Assembly (NCBI GenBank): GCA_900752335.1
Contig: CAADUZ010000024.1
Span: forward strand, 1-64,000
DNA: 64,000 bases
From: Clostridia bacterium
Lineage (GTDB): Bacteria > Bacillota > Clostridia > TANB77 > CAG-508
Reading direction: 5' to 3'
Below the pieces are notes generated by a model. It saw only the letters and a program-made list of their open reading frames with translations. It ran no database searches and had not been told where the DNA came from. Numbering within the stretch: position 1 is the first letter of the stretch; every line of letters begins with the position of its first letter. Positions 9,086 through 18,196 of this stretch are shown piece by piece. The position numbers and the translations under genes were made by a program.

Positions 9086-10276
9086 CTATTTTACTAATTC
9101 CATTGTTTCTCTTGCTATCATAAGTTCCTCATTTGTTGGAACTACATATACTTTTACTTTAGAATCAGGTGTAGAAATTTCTACTTCTTTTCCTCTGCAA
9201 TTATTCTTCTCTTCATCTATTTTTACACCTAAATATCCTAAATAATCACATATTTCTTTTCTTACGTCTATGCCATTTTCTCCTATTCCAGCTTCAAATG
9301 TTATAACGTCAACGCCTTTCATTTGTGCTGCAAATCTTCCTATATATCCCACTACTTGATATACAAAGTTGTCTATAGCAAGCTGTGCTCTTTTATTTCC
9401 TTCTTTTGCTGCTGCTTCAATATCTCTATCGTCGATGCTTACACCAGAAAGTCCTAATTTTCCAGACTTTTTGTTAAGTACAGTGTTCATTTCTGAAGGT
9501 GATATTTTTTCTTTATCCATCAAATATGTTAAAACAGATGGATCTACGTCGCCAGACCTTGAACCCATAGGAACTCCTGCAAGTGGTGTTAATCCCATAG
9601 AAGTATCTATAGATTTTCCACCATCTACAGCACAAAGACTAGCACCTTGTCCTAAATGGCAAGAAATTATTTTTAAATCTTCTATTGGTTTTCCCATTAT
9701 TTCTGCTACTCTGTTTGCAACAAATTTGTGAGAAGTACCATGTGCACCATATTTACGAATTTTGTATTTTTCATAATACTCGTAAGGTATTGCATACATA
9801 TATGCCTTTTCTGGCATTGTTTGATGGAATGCTGTATCAAATACTGCAACATTTGGCTTTCCTGGTAATTTTTCCATACAAGCTGTAATACCTTGTAAAT
9901 GTGCTGGGTTATGTAAAGGTGCAAATTCTATTGCTTCTTCTATTCCTTTTACAACCTCATCGTTTATTAACACAGATTTTGTGAACTTTTCTCCACCATG
10001 TACAATTCTATGTCCTATTGCATCTATTTCAGATAAGTCTTTTATAACACCATAATCCTTGTGTAGTAATTGTTCAATTACAAGTTCTAAACCATCTTTA
10101 TGATTTTTAATTTCTTTTTCTATTTTGTATTTCTCTTCTCCTACTCTATGTGTTAAGAAAGAACCATCTATTCCTATTCTTTCTAAATATCCTTTTGCCA
10201 TTACTTCTTCTGTTTCCATATCAATTAATTGATATTTTAAAGATGAACTTCCACAGTTTACAACTAAAACTTTCAT
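9086..10276 (-). CDS. ackA: Acetate kinase
   Basis: 396 aa, the standard length. Catalyses acetyl phosphate + ADP to acetate + ATP, the ATP-yielding step of acetate fermentation. Landmarks: N-terminal VVNCGSSSLKYQL, the HRIVHGGE segment, the DTAFHQTMP signature, SCHLGQGASLCAVDGGKSIDTSMG, SRSGDVDPSV, and C-terminal FEAGIGENG. It follows pta on the same strand with a gap of about 75 bases, the usual acetate pathway pair. The start has AGGAGGTTTTTTA ahead of it. Nothing is unusual in the protein. Confidence 0.98.
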   Translation of the reverse strand: MKVLVVNCGSSSLKYQLIDMETEEVMAKGYLERIGIDGSFLTHRVGEEKYKIEKEIKNHKDGLELVIEQLLHKDYGVIKDLSEIDAIGHRIVHGGEKFTKSVLINDEVVKGIEEAIEFAPLHNPAHLQGITACMEKLPGKPNVAVFDTAFHQTMPEKAYMYAIPYEYYEKYKIRKYGAHGTSHKFVANRVAEIMGKPIEDLKIISCHLGQGASLCAVDGGKSIDTSMGLTPLAGVPMGSRSGDVDPSVLTYLMDKEKISPSEMNTVLNKKSGKLGLSGVSIDDRDIEAAAKEGNKRAQLAIDNFVYQVVGYIGRFAAQMKGVDVITFEAGIGENGIDVRKEICDYLGYLGVKIDEEKNNCRGKEVEISTPDSKVKVYVVPTNEELMIARETMELVK

Positions 10277-10351
10277 TAAAAAACCTCCTATAAGTATTAA
10301 TTATTTATTAAAAATTTATATCGTTAAATTTTTAAAGCTATTTAAATATTT

Positions 10352-11350
10352 TTACATAGTTCCAGCTTGTACAGCTGTAATCGCTACAACGCCAACTATA
10401 TCGTCGCTATTGCAGCCTCTTGATAAATCATTTACAGGTCTTGCAATACCTTGGCAAAGTGGTCCATATGCTTCTGCTTTTGCTAGTCTTTGAACTAGTT
10501 TATATCCAATATTTCCCGCATCTAAATTTGGAAATATTAAAGTATTTGCTTCTCCTTTTAGTGGGCTTCCTGGTGCCTTACTTGCATTTATTTCTGGTAC
10601 TATTGCTGCATCTAATTGTAGCTCTCCGTCACAAATTAGATCTGGCATTTTTTCTTTTAATAATTTAGTAGCCTCTATTACTTTTTCTGTTAATTCTGAA
10701 TGTGCACTTCCATAAGTAGAATATGAAAGCATTGCTACTTTTGATTCTTTTCCTGTTAATTGTTTAAAGCTTTTGCTTGAAGATATAGCTATCTCTGATA
10801 ATTCGTCTGCTGTTGGGTTTTCTACTAAACCACTATCTCCAAATATGAATACACCATTTTCTCCATATTTGCAATCTGGAACTACCATTAAGAAAAATGC
10901 TGATACAAGTTTTGTTCCTGGCGCTGTTTTTAATATTTGAAGTGCAGGTCTTAATGTATTTGCTGTAGAATGGCAAGCACCTGATACTAAACCATCTGCA
11001 TGTCCTAATTTTACCATCATTGTACCAAAATACATGTTATCTTTTAGCATTTCTCTTGCTTTTTCTTCTGTCATACCCTTTGCTTTTCTTAACTCATAAA
11101 AAGCATTTACATATTCTTCATATCTCTCTGAAGTTTCTGGATTTATAACTGGTATTCCTGAAATATCTATATTATTTGCTTTTGCTCTCTTTTTTGCATC
11201 TTCTTCATTTCCTATAAGAATTACGTTTGCGAAACCTTCTTGTTTAACCTTTGCTGCTGCTTCTAATACTCTTATATCTTCGCTTTCTGTTAATATTATA
11301 GTTTTTATATCTTTTTTTGCTTTATTTTTTATATCGTCTATAAAAGCCAT
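10352..11350 (-). CDS. pta: Phosphate acetyltransferase
   Basis: About 332 aa. Converts acetyl-CoA and phosphate to acetyl phosphate, which AckA then uses. Single-domain short-form Pta: IILTESEDIRVLEAA near the N-terminus, the GHADGLVSGACHSTANTLRPAL motif mid-protein, FIFGDSGLVENPTADEL, and the C-terminal GCNSDDIVGVVAITAVQ. I use the ATG at 11350 (MAFIDDIK), which has AAGGGAGGT upstream; an ATG 27 bases further up would make that site coding. Upstream is a short AT-rich palindrome around 11388-11400 (ACATATATTATATATGT) that may be part of the promoter. Confidence 0.97.
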   Translation of the reverse strand: MAFIDDIKNKAKKDIKTIILTESEDIRVLEAAAKVKQEGFANVILIGNEEDAKKRAKANNIDISGIPVINPETSERYEEYVNAFYELRKAKGMTEEKAREMLKDNMYFGTMMVKLGHADGLVSGACHSTANTLRPALQILKTAPGTKLVSAFFLMVVPDCKYGENGVFIFGDSGLVENPTADELSEIAISSSKSFKQLTGKESKVAMLSYSTYGSAHSELTEKVIEATKLLKEKMPDLICDGELQLDAAIVPEINASKAPGSPLKGEANTLIFPNLDAGNIGYKLVQRLAKAEAYGPLCQGIARPVNDLSRGCNSDDIVGVVAITAVQAGTM

Positions 11351-11436
11351 AAAAAATGTACCTCCCTTAAATTTCAATGTAACACATATATTATATATGT
11401 TATTTAAGAAAAGTACAAGTATTTTTTAGTTTTTCT

Positions 11437-12240
11437 TTACCATTTAATTTTTGTTTCTTCTACTTTGTTGCCATCTTTATCTTTATATACAGTTGTTGAT
11501 ATTCCATAACCTAGGTCATAAGTAGTTGAAGTTCCTACTTTTCTTCCATATTTATCTCTTACTTCTCCTATGCTTGATATTCCTGTATAATCTTTAAGTG
11601 TTCCTCCTATTTGCATAGAAGTAGCCTTATCTCCATTTTTAAAATAGCTTGTTGAAACATCGCCTAATGAAGGTTCATCTTTCTTATTATTACTACTAGA
11701 ATAACTTGAACTGCTTGAACTAGTATAGTAATTGCCACTTGTATAAGAACCAGTTCCCGAATAATAGGTATAATAAGATTTCTCTGGTGGCTTTGACACT
11801 ATTATTAATGGAATATTTAATAATAGCACCAAGAATATAGCTGTTCCCACACCAACATTTCCCCATATTGACGCTGCTGTAATAAATACAGCCAAATAGC
11901 AAATCATATAGCATAATCTTGAGTAAAATCTGTCCATGGTCATTTTATATTTTATATTATATTCTTCTCTTAATTTTATATCAGAATTATACATTGAAAA
12001 ATCGTCTGATTTATATTTTAATATTTTTGTACTTACTAATAATTTCTGTATTCCAAATATTAAAAATCTAAATGCTATATAATATATAACTATATAAGCA
12101 AAAGAAATCCAATTAGAAAAACCTACCTTTTGTTCTAAAAGGAACAAAGATGGCACTTTAATTAGTCCGAATATAGTTCCTATTAAACATAATATTACTT
12201 TGTTTTTTATATTTTTATTTTCTGTTTTCTTTTTTCCCAT
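11437..12240 (-). CDS. Membrane protein with Ser/Tyr-rich linker, unknown function
   Basis: 267 aa. Lysine-rich N-terminus, then about four hydrophobic helices (about 14-34, 44-63, 108-126 and 131-149). A low-complexity stretch rich in Ser, Tyr and Gly (about 157-187) follows, and then a C-terminal beta-rich soluble part with a DYTGISSIGEVRDKYGRKVG segment and YDLGYGISTTVYKDKDG. The last part looks like a small repeat of strand-turn units, but I cannot assign a family. It lies between gerQ and pta on the same strand and has its own GGGGTG ribosome binding site. Confidence 0.65.
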   Translation of the reverse strand: MGKKKTENKNIKNKVILCLIGTIFGLIKVPSLFLLEQKVGFSNWISFAYIVIYYIAFRFLIFGIQKLLVSTKILKYKSDDFSMYNSDIKLREEYNIKYKMTMDRFYSRLCYMICYLAVFITAASIWGNVGVGTAIFLVLLLNIPLIIVSKPPEKSYYTYYSGTGSYTSGNYYTSSSSSSYSSSNNKKDEPSLGDVSTSYFKNGDKATSMQIGGTLKDYTGISSIGEVRDKYGRKVGTSTTYDLGYGISTTVYKDKDGNKVEETKIKW

Positions 12241-12309
12241 AAAACACCCCTATAATTTAAAATCTGTTTAAATTATATCAAAGAAATCAAAAATTGTTAA
12301 TATTTATTT

Positions 12310-12633
12310 CTAAAAATTATTATTATTAAAATTATATAACATATTATATGGCAAATTTGAAATAGTTATAAATTTTATCGAATATATATCTGCATATGTT
12401 ACCACGTCGCTCTCTAACGCACGTAGTAGTATATAGCTTGCACCAACGTCTATTAGTATTCCTGTTCTATCTACTAAATTATTGGTTCCTATTAAAAATT
12501 CTACTCTCATAAGTTTTCCTATGTTCTCTCTTAAAAATGCTGGTGTATAGATATTATTTGTAAGAATTTCTGGTGAGTTCTGATTAATATCAACATTTCT
12601 ATTTTCTCTAGTATTAATTTTATCATTGTTCAT
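12310..12633 (-). CDS. gerQ: GerQ-like spore coat protein
   Basis: 107 aa. An Asn-rich N-terminus precedes a compact domain of about 65 residues: NIYTPAFLRENIGKLMRVEF, TGILIDVGASYILLR and TYADIYSIKFITI. This matches the GerQ core, which has the same order of 'GKLA-V-M', a hydrophobic 'V-DAG-DHIIL' and a C-terminal 'L-YIDYITF'. GerQ is a spore coat protein needed to place CwlJ, and the two genes are adjacent in Bacillus as they are here, with cwlJ 21 bases upstream. The match is to a small divergent domain, so the name rests partly on context. Confidence 0.75.
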   Translation of the reverse strand: MNNDKINTRENRNVDINQNSPEILTNNIYTPAFLRENIGKLMRVEFLIGTNNLVDRTGILIDVGASYILLRALESDVVTYADIYSIKFITISNLPYNMLYNFNNNNF

Positions 12634-12654
12634 AGTAAAAAACCTCCTTTTCTT

Positions 12655-13101
12655 TTAAGTATTTGAATAGGCTTCTGTAGGTCTATAGAAGCAATGATTT
12701 CCAAGCCTTGTGTGAAATGTCCCCGAACCGTTTGATGGGAATGTGCTTCCACAAGTTGGTCTAAATGGATTTAAATACCACAAGCACTCGCCTATCTCAT
12801 TTAACTTATTCCCTCCTAAAACCCAGTCTGCTATCTCATAATGTATATCTGTCGGATTCATATTATATATATTTTGTGGGTTATATGCGCCTCCCAGAGT
12901 TTCTCGTACGCAATCAAATTGTCCTTCTTGAAATACTATGTTTCGTATACTTCCCCCTTGCGAAATTCTTGAATATTCTCCTTCTGAAGCATGTACTCTA
13001 TTCATTATTACTGTTGCTATAGCCTTCATTCCATTATCCCCTTCTCCTCCTGCTTCACATTCTATAAGTCTTGCAATTAATTCTCTGTCTGAATAGCCCA
13101 T
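12655..13101 (-). CDS. cwlJ: Spore cortex-lytic hydrolase CwlJ (SleB family)
   Basis: 148 aa from the ATG at 13101. It is a bare Hydrolase_2 (SleB/CwlJ) domain with no signal peptide, the CwlJ architecture. Landmarks: ELIARLIECEAGGEGDNGMKAIATVIMNRV with the catalytic-type Glu, then IVFQEGQFDCV, WYLNPF and HCFYRP near the end. CwlJ breaks down cortex peptidoglycan during dipicolinate-triggered germination. The start at 13101 has GAGGTG six bases upstream; a GTG at 13110 is in frame but overlaps that site. gerQ follows directly. Confidence 0.92.
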   Translation of the reverse strand: MGYSDRELIARLIECEAGGEGDNGMKAIATVIMNRVHASEGEYSRISQGGSIRNIVFQEGQFDCVRETLGGAYNPQNIYNMNPTDIHYEIADWVLGGNKLNEIGECLWYLNPFRPTCGSTFPSNGSGTFHTRLGNHCFYRPTEAYSNT

Positions 13102-13102
13102 A

Positions 13103-13138
13103 AAAAACACCTCATAATATTATATGAAGTGTTTTTTG
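13103..13138 (-). promoter_or_regulatory. Hairpin that encloses the cwlJ ribosome binding site
   Basis: A 13-bp stem (AAAAAACACTTCA / TGAGGTGTTTTTT with one U-G pair) ends two bases before the cwlJ ATG. The GAGGTG ribosome binding site is inside the 3' arm. The same hairpin followed by U residues has the look of an intrinsic terminator. It could limit translation of longer read-through transcripts or end an upstream one. Confidence 0.55.
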
Positions 13139-13155
13139 CTTTGTGTGCAACTTAT

Positions 13156-13263
13156 TTAATTAATTAGTACTACTGTTCCTAATACCAACGTGTTTAGTAG
13201 ATTATCCAACGTTTTTTCTTCTCCATCTATTACTAGTTTTCTTGAGCTTAAATATAATTTCAT
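13156..13263 (-). CDS. Possible 35-aa protein upstream of cwlJ
   Basis: An ATG at 13263 opens a 35-codon frame, MKLYLSSRKLVIDGEEKT..., with a hydrophilic first half and a hydrophobic end (LVLGTVVLIN). No convincing ribosome binding site precedes the ATG. It sits between the tRNA gene region and the cwlJ-gerQ pair, on the cwlJ strand. It may be a small protein of that transcript or chance. Confidence 0.3.
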   Translation of the reverse strand: MKLYLSSRKLVIDGEEKTLDNLLNTLVLGTVVLIN

Positions 13264-13364
13264 ATTTTAAATATAGCTGCGCTTAAATAAAACTTAAAAA
13301 AATCTACTAAAATTGTTTATTCTACTAGATTTTTATTTATATATATTATATAATACCTACAAAT

Positions 13365-13450
13365 GCGAGTATGCTGGAACTGGCAGACAGGCACGTTTGA
13401 GGGGCGTGTGCTTTAGGAGCGTATGGGTTCAAGTCCCATTACTCGCACCA
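13365..13450 (+). tRNA. tRNA-Leu(GAG)
   Basis: 86 nt including an encoded CCA. The acceptor stem is GCGAGTA / TACTCGC, the anticodon stem CACGT / GCGTG with loop TTGAGGG gives anticodon GAG, a long variable arm follows (class II tRNA), and the T arm is ATGGG TTCAAGT CCCAT. A -10-like TATAAT lies at 13349-13354. Confidence 0.96.
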
Positions 13451-13461
13451 TTTTCCACATG

Positions 13462-14046
13462 TTATTTATTTTGGTTAGCTGTTTTATATGTAAGAACTTC
13501 TATGTAATCTTTTAATAAAGATTTTTTCTTGTATTTGTTTAATAAGCCTTCATATACTAATTCTTTGTTCTCTATATCTTTAAAATTTTCAGGTCTTATC
13601 ATTTTGTCTGGTAAATTCAAATCCACATTGGCTTTTTCAAGCACATATTTTACAAACTCTGCACAGTAAAAATAATTATGCATCTTTATTTCTTTTTTAA
13701 ACCCTATTGCTAAAAGTCCCACAATATTAAACTTGTATTTTTTTCTATGTTCCCACATAGAATATATTGTATTTCGTATATCTACAAATTGTTGGTCTTC
13801 TACTTCTATAGAATATATGCGAGCTTTAGTTCTGAAAAATCTTTTATATGTACCTTCATTAATCTTCTCATGTACAAAGCCTCCTGAAAGTGCATTATAT
13901 GCATGCAACCTTCCAAAGCTATACATTTCTTGCAAATCCTCGTCTAAAGCTATTGATACATGTGAAAACTCGTCTTTTGTCCAATTTTTAATTATTTTTG
14001 ATAATGTTGTTCCTGAATATGTTAAAACTATATATATTTTCTTCAT
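13462..14046 (-). CDS. YiiX/NlpC-like permuted papain-fold protein
   Basis: 194 aa, no signal peptide. The segment FSHVSIALDEDL (about 28-39), with a His following a beta strand, and the later NYFYCAEFVKYVLEKA (about 123-138), with a Cys at the start of a helix, give the His...Cys order of circularly permuted NlpC/P60 (YiiX/YaeF-type) proteins. These may be amidases or acyl-hydrolases of peptides or lipids; substrate here is unknown. It converges on the tRNA-Leu gene and diverges from the pseudouridine synthase gene, so it is probably monocistronic. Confidence 0.7.
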   Translation of the reverse strand: MKKIYIVLTYSGTTLSKIIKNWTKDEFSHVSIALDEDLQEMYSFGRLHAYNALSGGFVHEKINEGTYKRFFRTKARIYSIEVEDQQFVDIRNTIYSMWEHRKKYKFNIVGLLAIGFKKEIKMHNYFYCAEFVKYVLEKANVDLNLPDKMIRPENFKDIENKELVYEGLLNKYKKKSLLKDYIEVLTYKTANQNK

Positions 14047-14156
14047 TTAAAACATCCCCTAAATTTCTATACACTTTAAATTCTACCATAATTCTATATA
14101 TATTACAAATATTATGGTATAATATTTATAAAAATTTAAGATTTTAGGAGCTTTAT

Positions 14157-15044
14157 ATGGTTTTAAGTAAATTAATTACTAAAACAGATAATTATTTTAA
14201 TTTAAAAGAGTTATTAAAAGCATATTTTAATATATCTGATAGATTACTATTAAAATTAAAAAAGAATGGCAAAATATTAATAAATAAAATGCCATCAAAT
14301 ATTAATCTTCCCGTTCATGTAGGTGATTTAGTAGAAATAGTAATAGACTTTGAAGAGGATAACTCAAATATTATTCCAGTGCAAATGGATTTAGATATAG
14401 TTTATGAAGATGAGGCTATGCTCATACTAAATAAACCTGCTGGAATACCTGTACACCCATCAATGGACCATTTTACAGATAGCTTGTCAAATGGGGTTAG
14501 ATATTACTTTGACTCGATTAATTTAAAAAAGAAAATTAGACCAGTTAATAGATTAGATAAAAATACTTCTGGAATTGTAATATTTGCTAAAAATGAGTAT
14601 ATCCAAGAATGTTTAGCAAGGCAAATGAAAGAAGGCAAATTTAAAAAAGAATATATTGCACTTTGTGAAGGAAATTTCGTTGACAAAAGTGGCATTATAT
14701 CAGCACCTATTGCGAGAAAACAAGATAGCATTATAGAAAGATGCGTAAGAGAAGACGGAGATATAGCAATTACTGAATATGAAGTATTATCTTACGTTAA
14801 AGCCCACAATTATTCTGTTGTAAAATGCAATTTAAAAACAGGAAGAACGCATCAAATACGTGTGCACATGAGTTACATAGGACATCCTATTCTTGGCGAT
14901 ACTTTATATGGATGCTCTTCCCCATTTATAGCAAGGCAAGCACTTCACGCATATAAAGCAGAATTTATCCATCCAATAATTAAAAATTTGGTTACTTATG
15001 CAGCGCCTATTCCAAATGATATAGATAGTTTAATTAAAACATAG
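14157..15044 (+). CDS. RluA-family pseudouridine synthase
   Basis: 295 aa. An N-terminal S4-like region (about 10-65) is followed by a pseudouridine synthase domain. The catalytic motif is RPVNRLDKNTSG (Asp in RLD), with Asn where many family members have His. TGRTHQIRVHMSYIGHPILGDTLYG near the C-terminus is the family signature. It would isomerise uridines in rRNA or tRNA; RluD, RluB-like YlyB and YhcT-type targets cannot be told apart here. AGGAG lies six bases before the ATG. A clear terminator separates it from the convergent ATPase gene. Confidence 0.92.
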   Translation: MVLSKLITKTDNYFNLKELLKAYFNISDRLLLKLKKNGKILINKMPSNINLPVHVGDLVEIVIDFEEDNSNIIPVQMDLDIVYEDEAMLILNKPAGIPVHPSMDHFTDSLSNGVRYYFDSINLKKKIRPVNRLDKNTSGIVIFAKNEYIQECLARQMKEGKFKKEYIALCEGNFVDKSGIISAPIARKQDSIIERCVREDGDIAITEYEVLSYVKAHNYSVVKCNLKTGRTHQIRVHMSYIGHPILGDTLYGCSSPFIARQALHAYKAEFIHPIIKNLVTYAAPIPNDIDSLIKT

Positions 15045-15071
15045 AAAATAATAACTTGATAATTCTAGTTA

Positions 15072-15106
15072 AAAACACGGAAGGTATAATATATCTTCCG
15101 TGTTTT
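15072..15106. terminator. Bidirectional terminator
   Basis: Stem AAAACACGGAAG / CTTCCGTGTTTT with a short AT loop, between the convergent pseudouridine synthase and P-type ATPase genes. The A- and T-tracts make it usable in both directions. Confidence 0.85.
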
Positions 15107-15111
15107 GGTAA

Positions 15112-17421
15112 TTAATATCCTAACTTTTTATATATTTTTTGTTTTATTGTAAGCACTATTGCACTAATTAATGCAAATATAACGAATATTCCAAGTTCGT
15201 TTCTTGTTATGTCCGATACGTGTAATATGCTTCTAAATAGATAAACTGCTACGAAGAAGCCTACAAATGTTGTGATAAATAAAAATGCATGTAATTTGTT
15301 AAATGGTATACAAACCTCTAACACTGCCATTATACTTACAAAACCTATTAGCAAGTACATTATTGTTACAAGTGGGCCTTCTGCTATTCCAAGTACTGGT
15401 CCCATATATGTAAGGAATATAATGTTTAGTACTATTACTATCGCAAACGGAGCTGCGTTCCTTAATACGGTATGTAAAAATACACCTTTTACCGGCTTGC
15501 TATTCGGTTCAAACGAGATAAAGAATGAAGTATATGCTTCAATTACTAAATCTATTAATGTAATTTGTATTGGTATAAATGGAAATGCTGTATTTGTTAC
15601 TATACAGAATAACGATACAAGTACCGAGTAAATCGTTTTTATAAAGAATATTCTTGCAACACTTGTAAGGTTGTTTACCACTCTTCTTCCTTCCATTAAT
15701 ACGTCTTTTAATACGCTAAAATCTTGGTTAAGTAGCACTATTTGTGATACCTGTTTTGCCGCATCATTTGCTTCTGGAAGTGTAATACTTAAATCTGCTT
15801 CTCTTAATGCTATTACGTCATTTACACCATCTCCAGTCATTGCTACTTGGTGGCCTTTTGCTTGAAGTGCCTTTACAATAATACTTTTTTGTTGTGGTAA
15901 TACTCGTGCAAAAATACTATATTTATCCACTATATCAACTATTTCGGCATCAGAACTTAATGTTGATAAATCAATATATGATTCATAGTCTGCAAGACCT
16001 GCTCTTTTAGCTATTGTTGATACTGTTATAGGATTATCACCAGATATTATCTTTATATCTACGGCTTGTGTTTTAAAGTAGCCAAGCATTTCTTTTGCAT
16101 TTTTACGAAGTGGATCTGCCAAAATTATTCCTGCAACTATGGTTAAAGTTGGCAATTCTTCACCTTCTATCTCTTCTCTTGTATAACCTATAGCTAATGC
16201 TCTTTTGCCATCTTCTTGTGCTTTTAGTATACTTTCTGGAAGAGATATATTTGCTTTAGTAACTAGTCTTTCAGGAGCACCAACTATTATTGTTCCTAAA
16301 TCTTTAAATGTAACACTGCTCCACTTTCTTTCTGAAGAAAATGATATATCACTTATCTTTTCATATTTTGTTTCGCCCTTAAGATAATTTTTCAATGCTA
16401 CAAATGTTGCATTACTATCATCTGTTAAATTTACATATGAGTTCATTATATTTTCTAATGTATCTGGTAAAACTTCTTCATTATATTTTTCTATGTCTAT
16501 TACCTTCATTTTGCCTTCTGTAATAGTCCCCGTTTTGTCTAGACATAGAGTATCAATATGTGCTAGCGTTTCTACACTGTATAAATCTTGAACTAATACT
16601 TGCTTTTTAGCAAGCTTTATTACACCAGTTTCTAGTGAAATACTAGTAAGTAGTACAAATCCTTTTGGAAGCATACCCAAAAGTGCTGCAGCTGTTGCTA
16701 TTACTGATTGTTGCAAATTCACTTCTCTAAAAATATATGCTTGTACAAATAATATTACGCCTGCTGGTATTATTACAAAGCTTGTGAAATTTGTAACTTT
16801 TTTCATTGAATTTAAAAGTTCTGAATTTACTTTTTTATGTTTTTTTGTAGCATTAATAATTTGGTTTGCAAAATTGTCGTCACCGACCTTTTCAATTTTT
16901 GCATAACATTTTCCACTTACTATATAACTTCCAGATAAAAGCTTGTCTTCCTTTTCTTTCAAAATTGTATCAGATTCGCCTGTGAGTAGTGCTTCATTTA
17001 CTTCTATCTCTCCATCTATTACATATGCATCAGATGGAATTTGATCTCCTTGAGTTAAAAGTATAATGTCATCCAATACTATTTCATTTATATTTATTTC
17101 TTGCTCTTTTCCCTCTCTTATTACTTTTGTTTTAGCTGCTGTTAAAATTGATAATTGTTTTACTAGATTCTTTCCATGTATTTCTTGTATAATGCCTATT
17201 AAAACATTTACAATAATAATTAGAATAAATACCATATTTGTGTATGCATGCACGCACGCAAGTGCTATTGCTATTATCAAATTGAATAAGTTAAATAAAG
17301 TAAATACATTATCTCGTACAATTTGCCAATTTGATTTTAAATTATTTGTATTTGAAGTATTCACTTGCCCATTTTTTACTCTCTCTTCTACTTCTTTATT
17401 CGTTAGTCCTTGTATATTCAT
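15112..17421 (-). CDS. Cation-transporting P-type ATPase (CtpE-like)
   Basis: 769 aa. P-type ATPase with the phosphorylation motif DKTGTIT (about 297), actuator loop LLTGESD, hinge TGDGVNDVIALREADLSI, and about ten membrane helices. There is no heavy-metal-binding domain and no CPC motif, so it is not P1B. The short N-terminus and the layout resemble CtpE-type calcium or cation ATPases of Firmicutes and Actinobacteria. Ion specificity is not decided by the sequence. It has its own promoter region and diverges from a small secreted protein gene; the 235-base gap between them is very AT-rich. Confidence 0.88.
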   Translation of the reverse strand: MNIQGLTNKEVEERVKNGQVNTSNTNNLKSNWQIVRDNVFTLFNLFNLIIAIALACVHAYTNMVFILIIIVNVLIGIIQEIHGKNLVKQLSILTAAKTKVIREGKEQEININEIVLDDIILLTQGDQIPSDAYVIDGEIEVNEALLTGESDTILKEKEDKLLSGSYIVSGKCYAKIEKVGDDNFANQIINATKKHKKVNSELLNSMKKVTNFTSFVIIPAGVILFVQAYIFREVNLQQSVIATAAALLGMLPKGFVLLTSISLETGVIKLAKKQVLVQDLYSVETLAHIDTLCLDKTGTITEGKMKVIDIEKYNEEVLPDTLENIMNSYVNLTDDSNATFVALKNYLKGETKYEKISDISFSSERKWSSVTFKDLGTIIVGAPERLVTKANISLPESILKAQEDGKRALAIGYTREEIEGEELPTLTIVAGIILADPLRKNAKEMLGYFKTQAVDIKIISGDNPITVSTIAKRAGLADYESYIDLSTLSSDAEIVDIVDKYSIFARVLPQQKSIIVKALQAKGHQVAMTGDGVNDVIALREADLSITLPEANDAAKQVSQIVLLNQDFSVLKDVLMEGRRVVNNLTSVARIFFIKTIYSVLVSLFCIVTNTAFPFIPIQITLIDLVIEAYTSFFISFEPNSKPVKGVFLHTVLRNAAPFAIVIVLNIIFLTYMGPVLGIAEGPLVTIMYLLIGFVSIMAVLEVCIPFNKLHAFLFITTFVGFFVAVYLFRSILHVSDITRNELGIFVIFALISAIVLTIKQKIYKKLGY

Positions 17422-17657
17422 TTTTATATCCTTTGCGATTTATTTAGGTTTTATGTTGTACCTATAAACATGGTATATTATATAATTAAGGTGTAAATTT
17501 GACAAGTATTTTTTGAAAAATTAATGTCGTAATTATTGTTATAATTATTCTTCATAAAGATTTTTTATAATTTTTACATTTTTTACTAGACTTTTTTATC
17601 ATTTTTGTGTATGATTATATGTGTAACATAAGATTAGATTTATGGAGGGATATATAA

Positions 17658-18020
17658 ATGTCAAAAATTGTTAAAACTTTAATTTTTTTGGTTATAATAT
17701 TATTTTCTATAACAACACTTGCTTTTGCAACAGATATAGATATGAATTTAGAAAACCCAAACGAAAATCCGGTAGATGCAAATACTACAAGTAATGCCGT
17801 AGATGCCAATAGCATAGACGATACTTCTGATACTAATACAATGGAAAATCCAGAGGAATTTCAGCAAGATAGTATAAGCGGAACAGCTGCTCCATCAGGT
17901 GTTAGCAGTATTGCACAAGAAAATATGAGTTTTTCTAATATATTAAATATTTTAGTTATTACTGTAGGAGTTATTTTAATATTACTTGCTATAGCTATAC
18001 TAATTAGATTAAAATCGTAA
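17658..18020 (+). CDS. Small envelope protein: signal peptide, acidic linker, C-terminal helix
   Basis: 120 aa. A signal peptide ends near ALAFA (about residue 24). It is followed by about 65 residues of Asn/Asp/Thr/Ser-rich low complexity and a single hydrophobic helix near the C-terminus (about 95-115) ending in RLKS. The design is that of an extracellular linker tethered by its C-terminus. The next gene has the same architecture without clear sequence identity. GGAGG lies nine bases upstream of the ATG. Function unknown. Confidence 0.75.
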   Translation: MSKIVKTLIFLVIILFSITTLAFATDIDMNLENPNENPVDANTTSNAVDANSIDDTSDTNTMENPEEFQQDSISGTAAPSGVSSIAQENMSFSNILNILVITVGVILILLAIAILIRLKS

Positions 18021-18060
18021 TTGTTAAATTTACAAATTTTTCTAAATATTGCAAATTTTA

Positions 18061-18089
18061 AAATCCAACTAAAAGCAGTTGGATTTTTT
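18061..18089 (+). terminator. Terminator of the 120-aa gene
   Basis: Stem AAATCCAACT / AGTTGGATTT followed by a run of T, 40 bases after the stop codon. Confidence 0.9.
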
Positions 18090-18196
18090 TATGTCTTATT
18101 TTTTGTATAATTTATTTTAAATATGAAATAATAAAATAAGAAGCTTTTTATAAGTTTTAAAAATAAATTTTAATATAAATTATCAAGGAGGTTACT

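Noticed and set aside
13313..13507. Plus-strand ORF of 64 aa across the tRNA gene
   Set aside because: It spans the tRNA-Leu gene and has no ribosome binding site.
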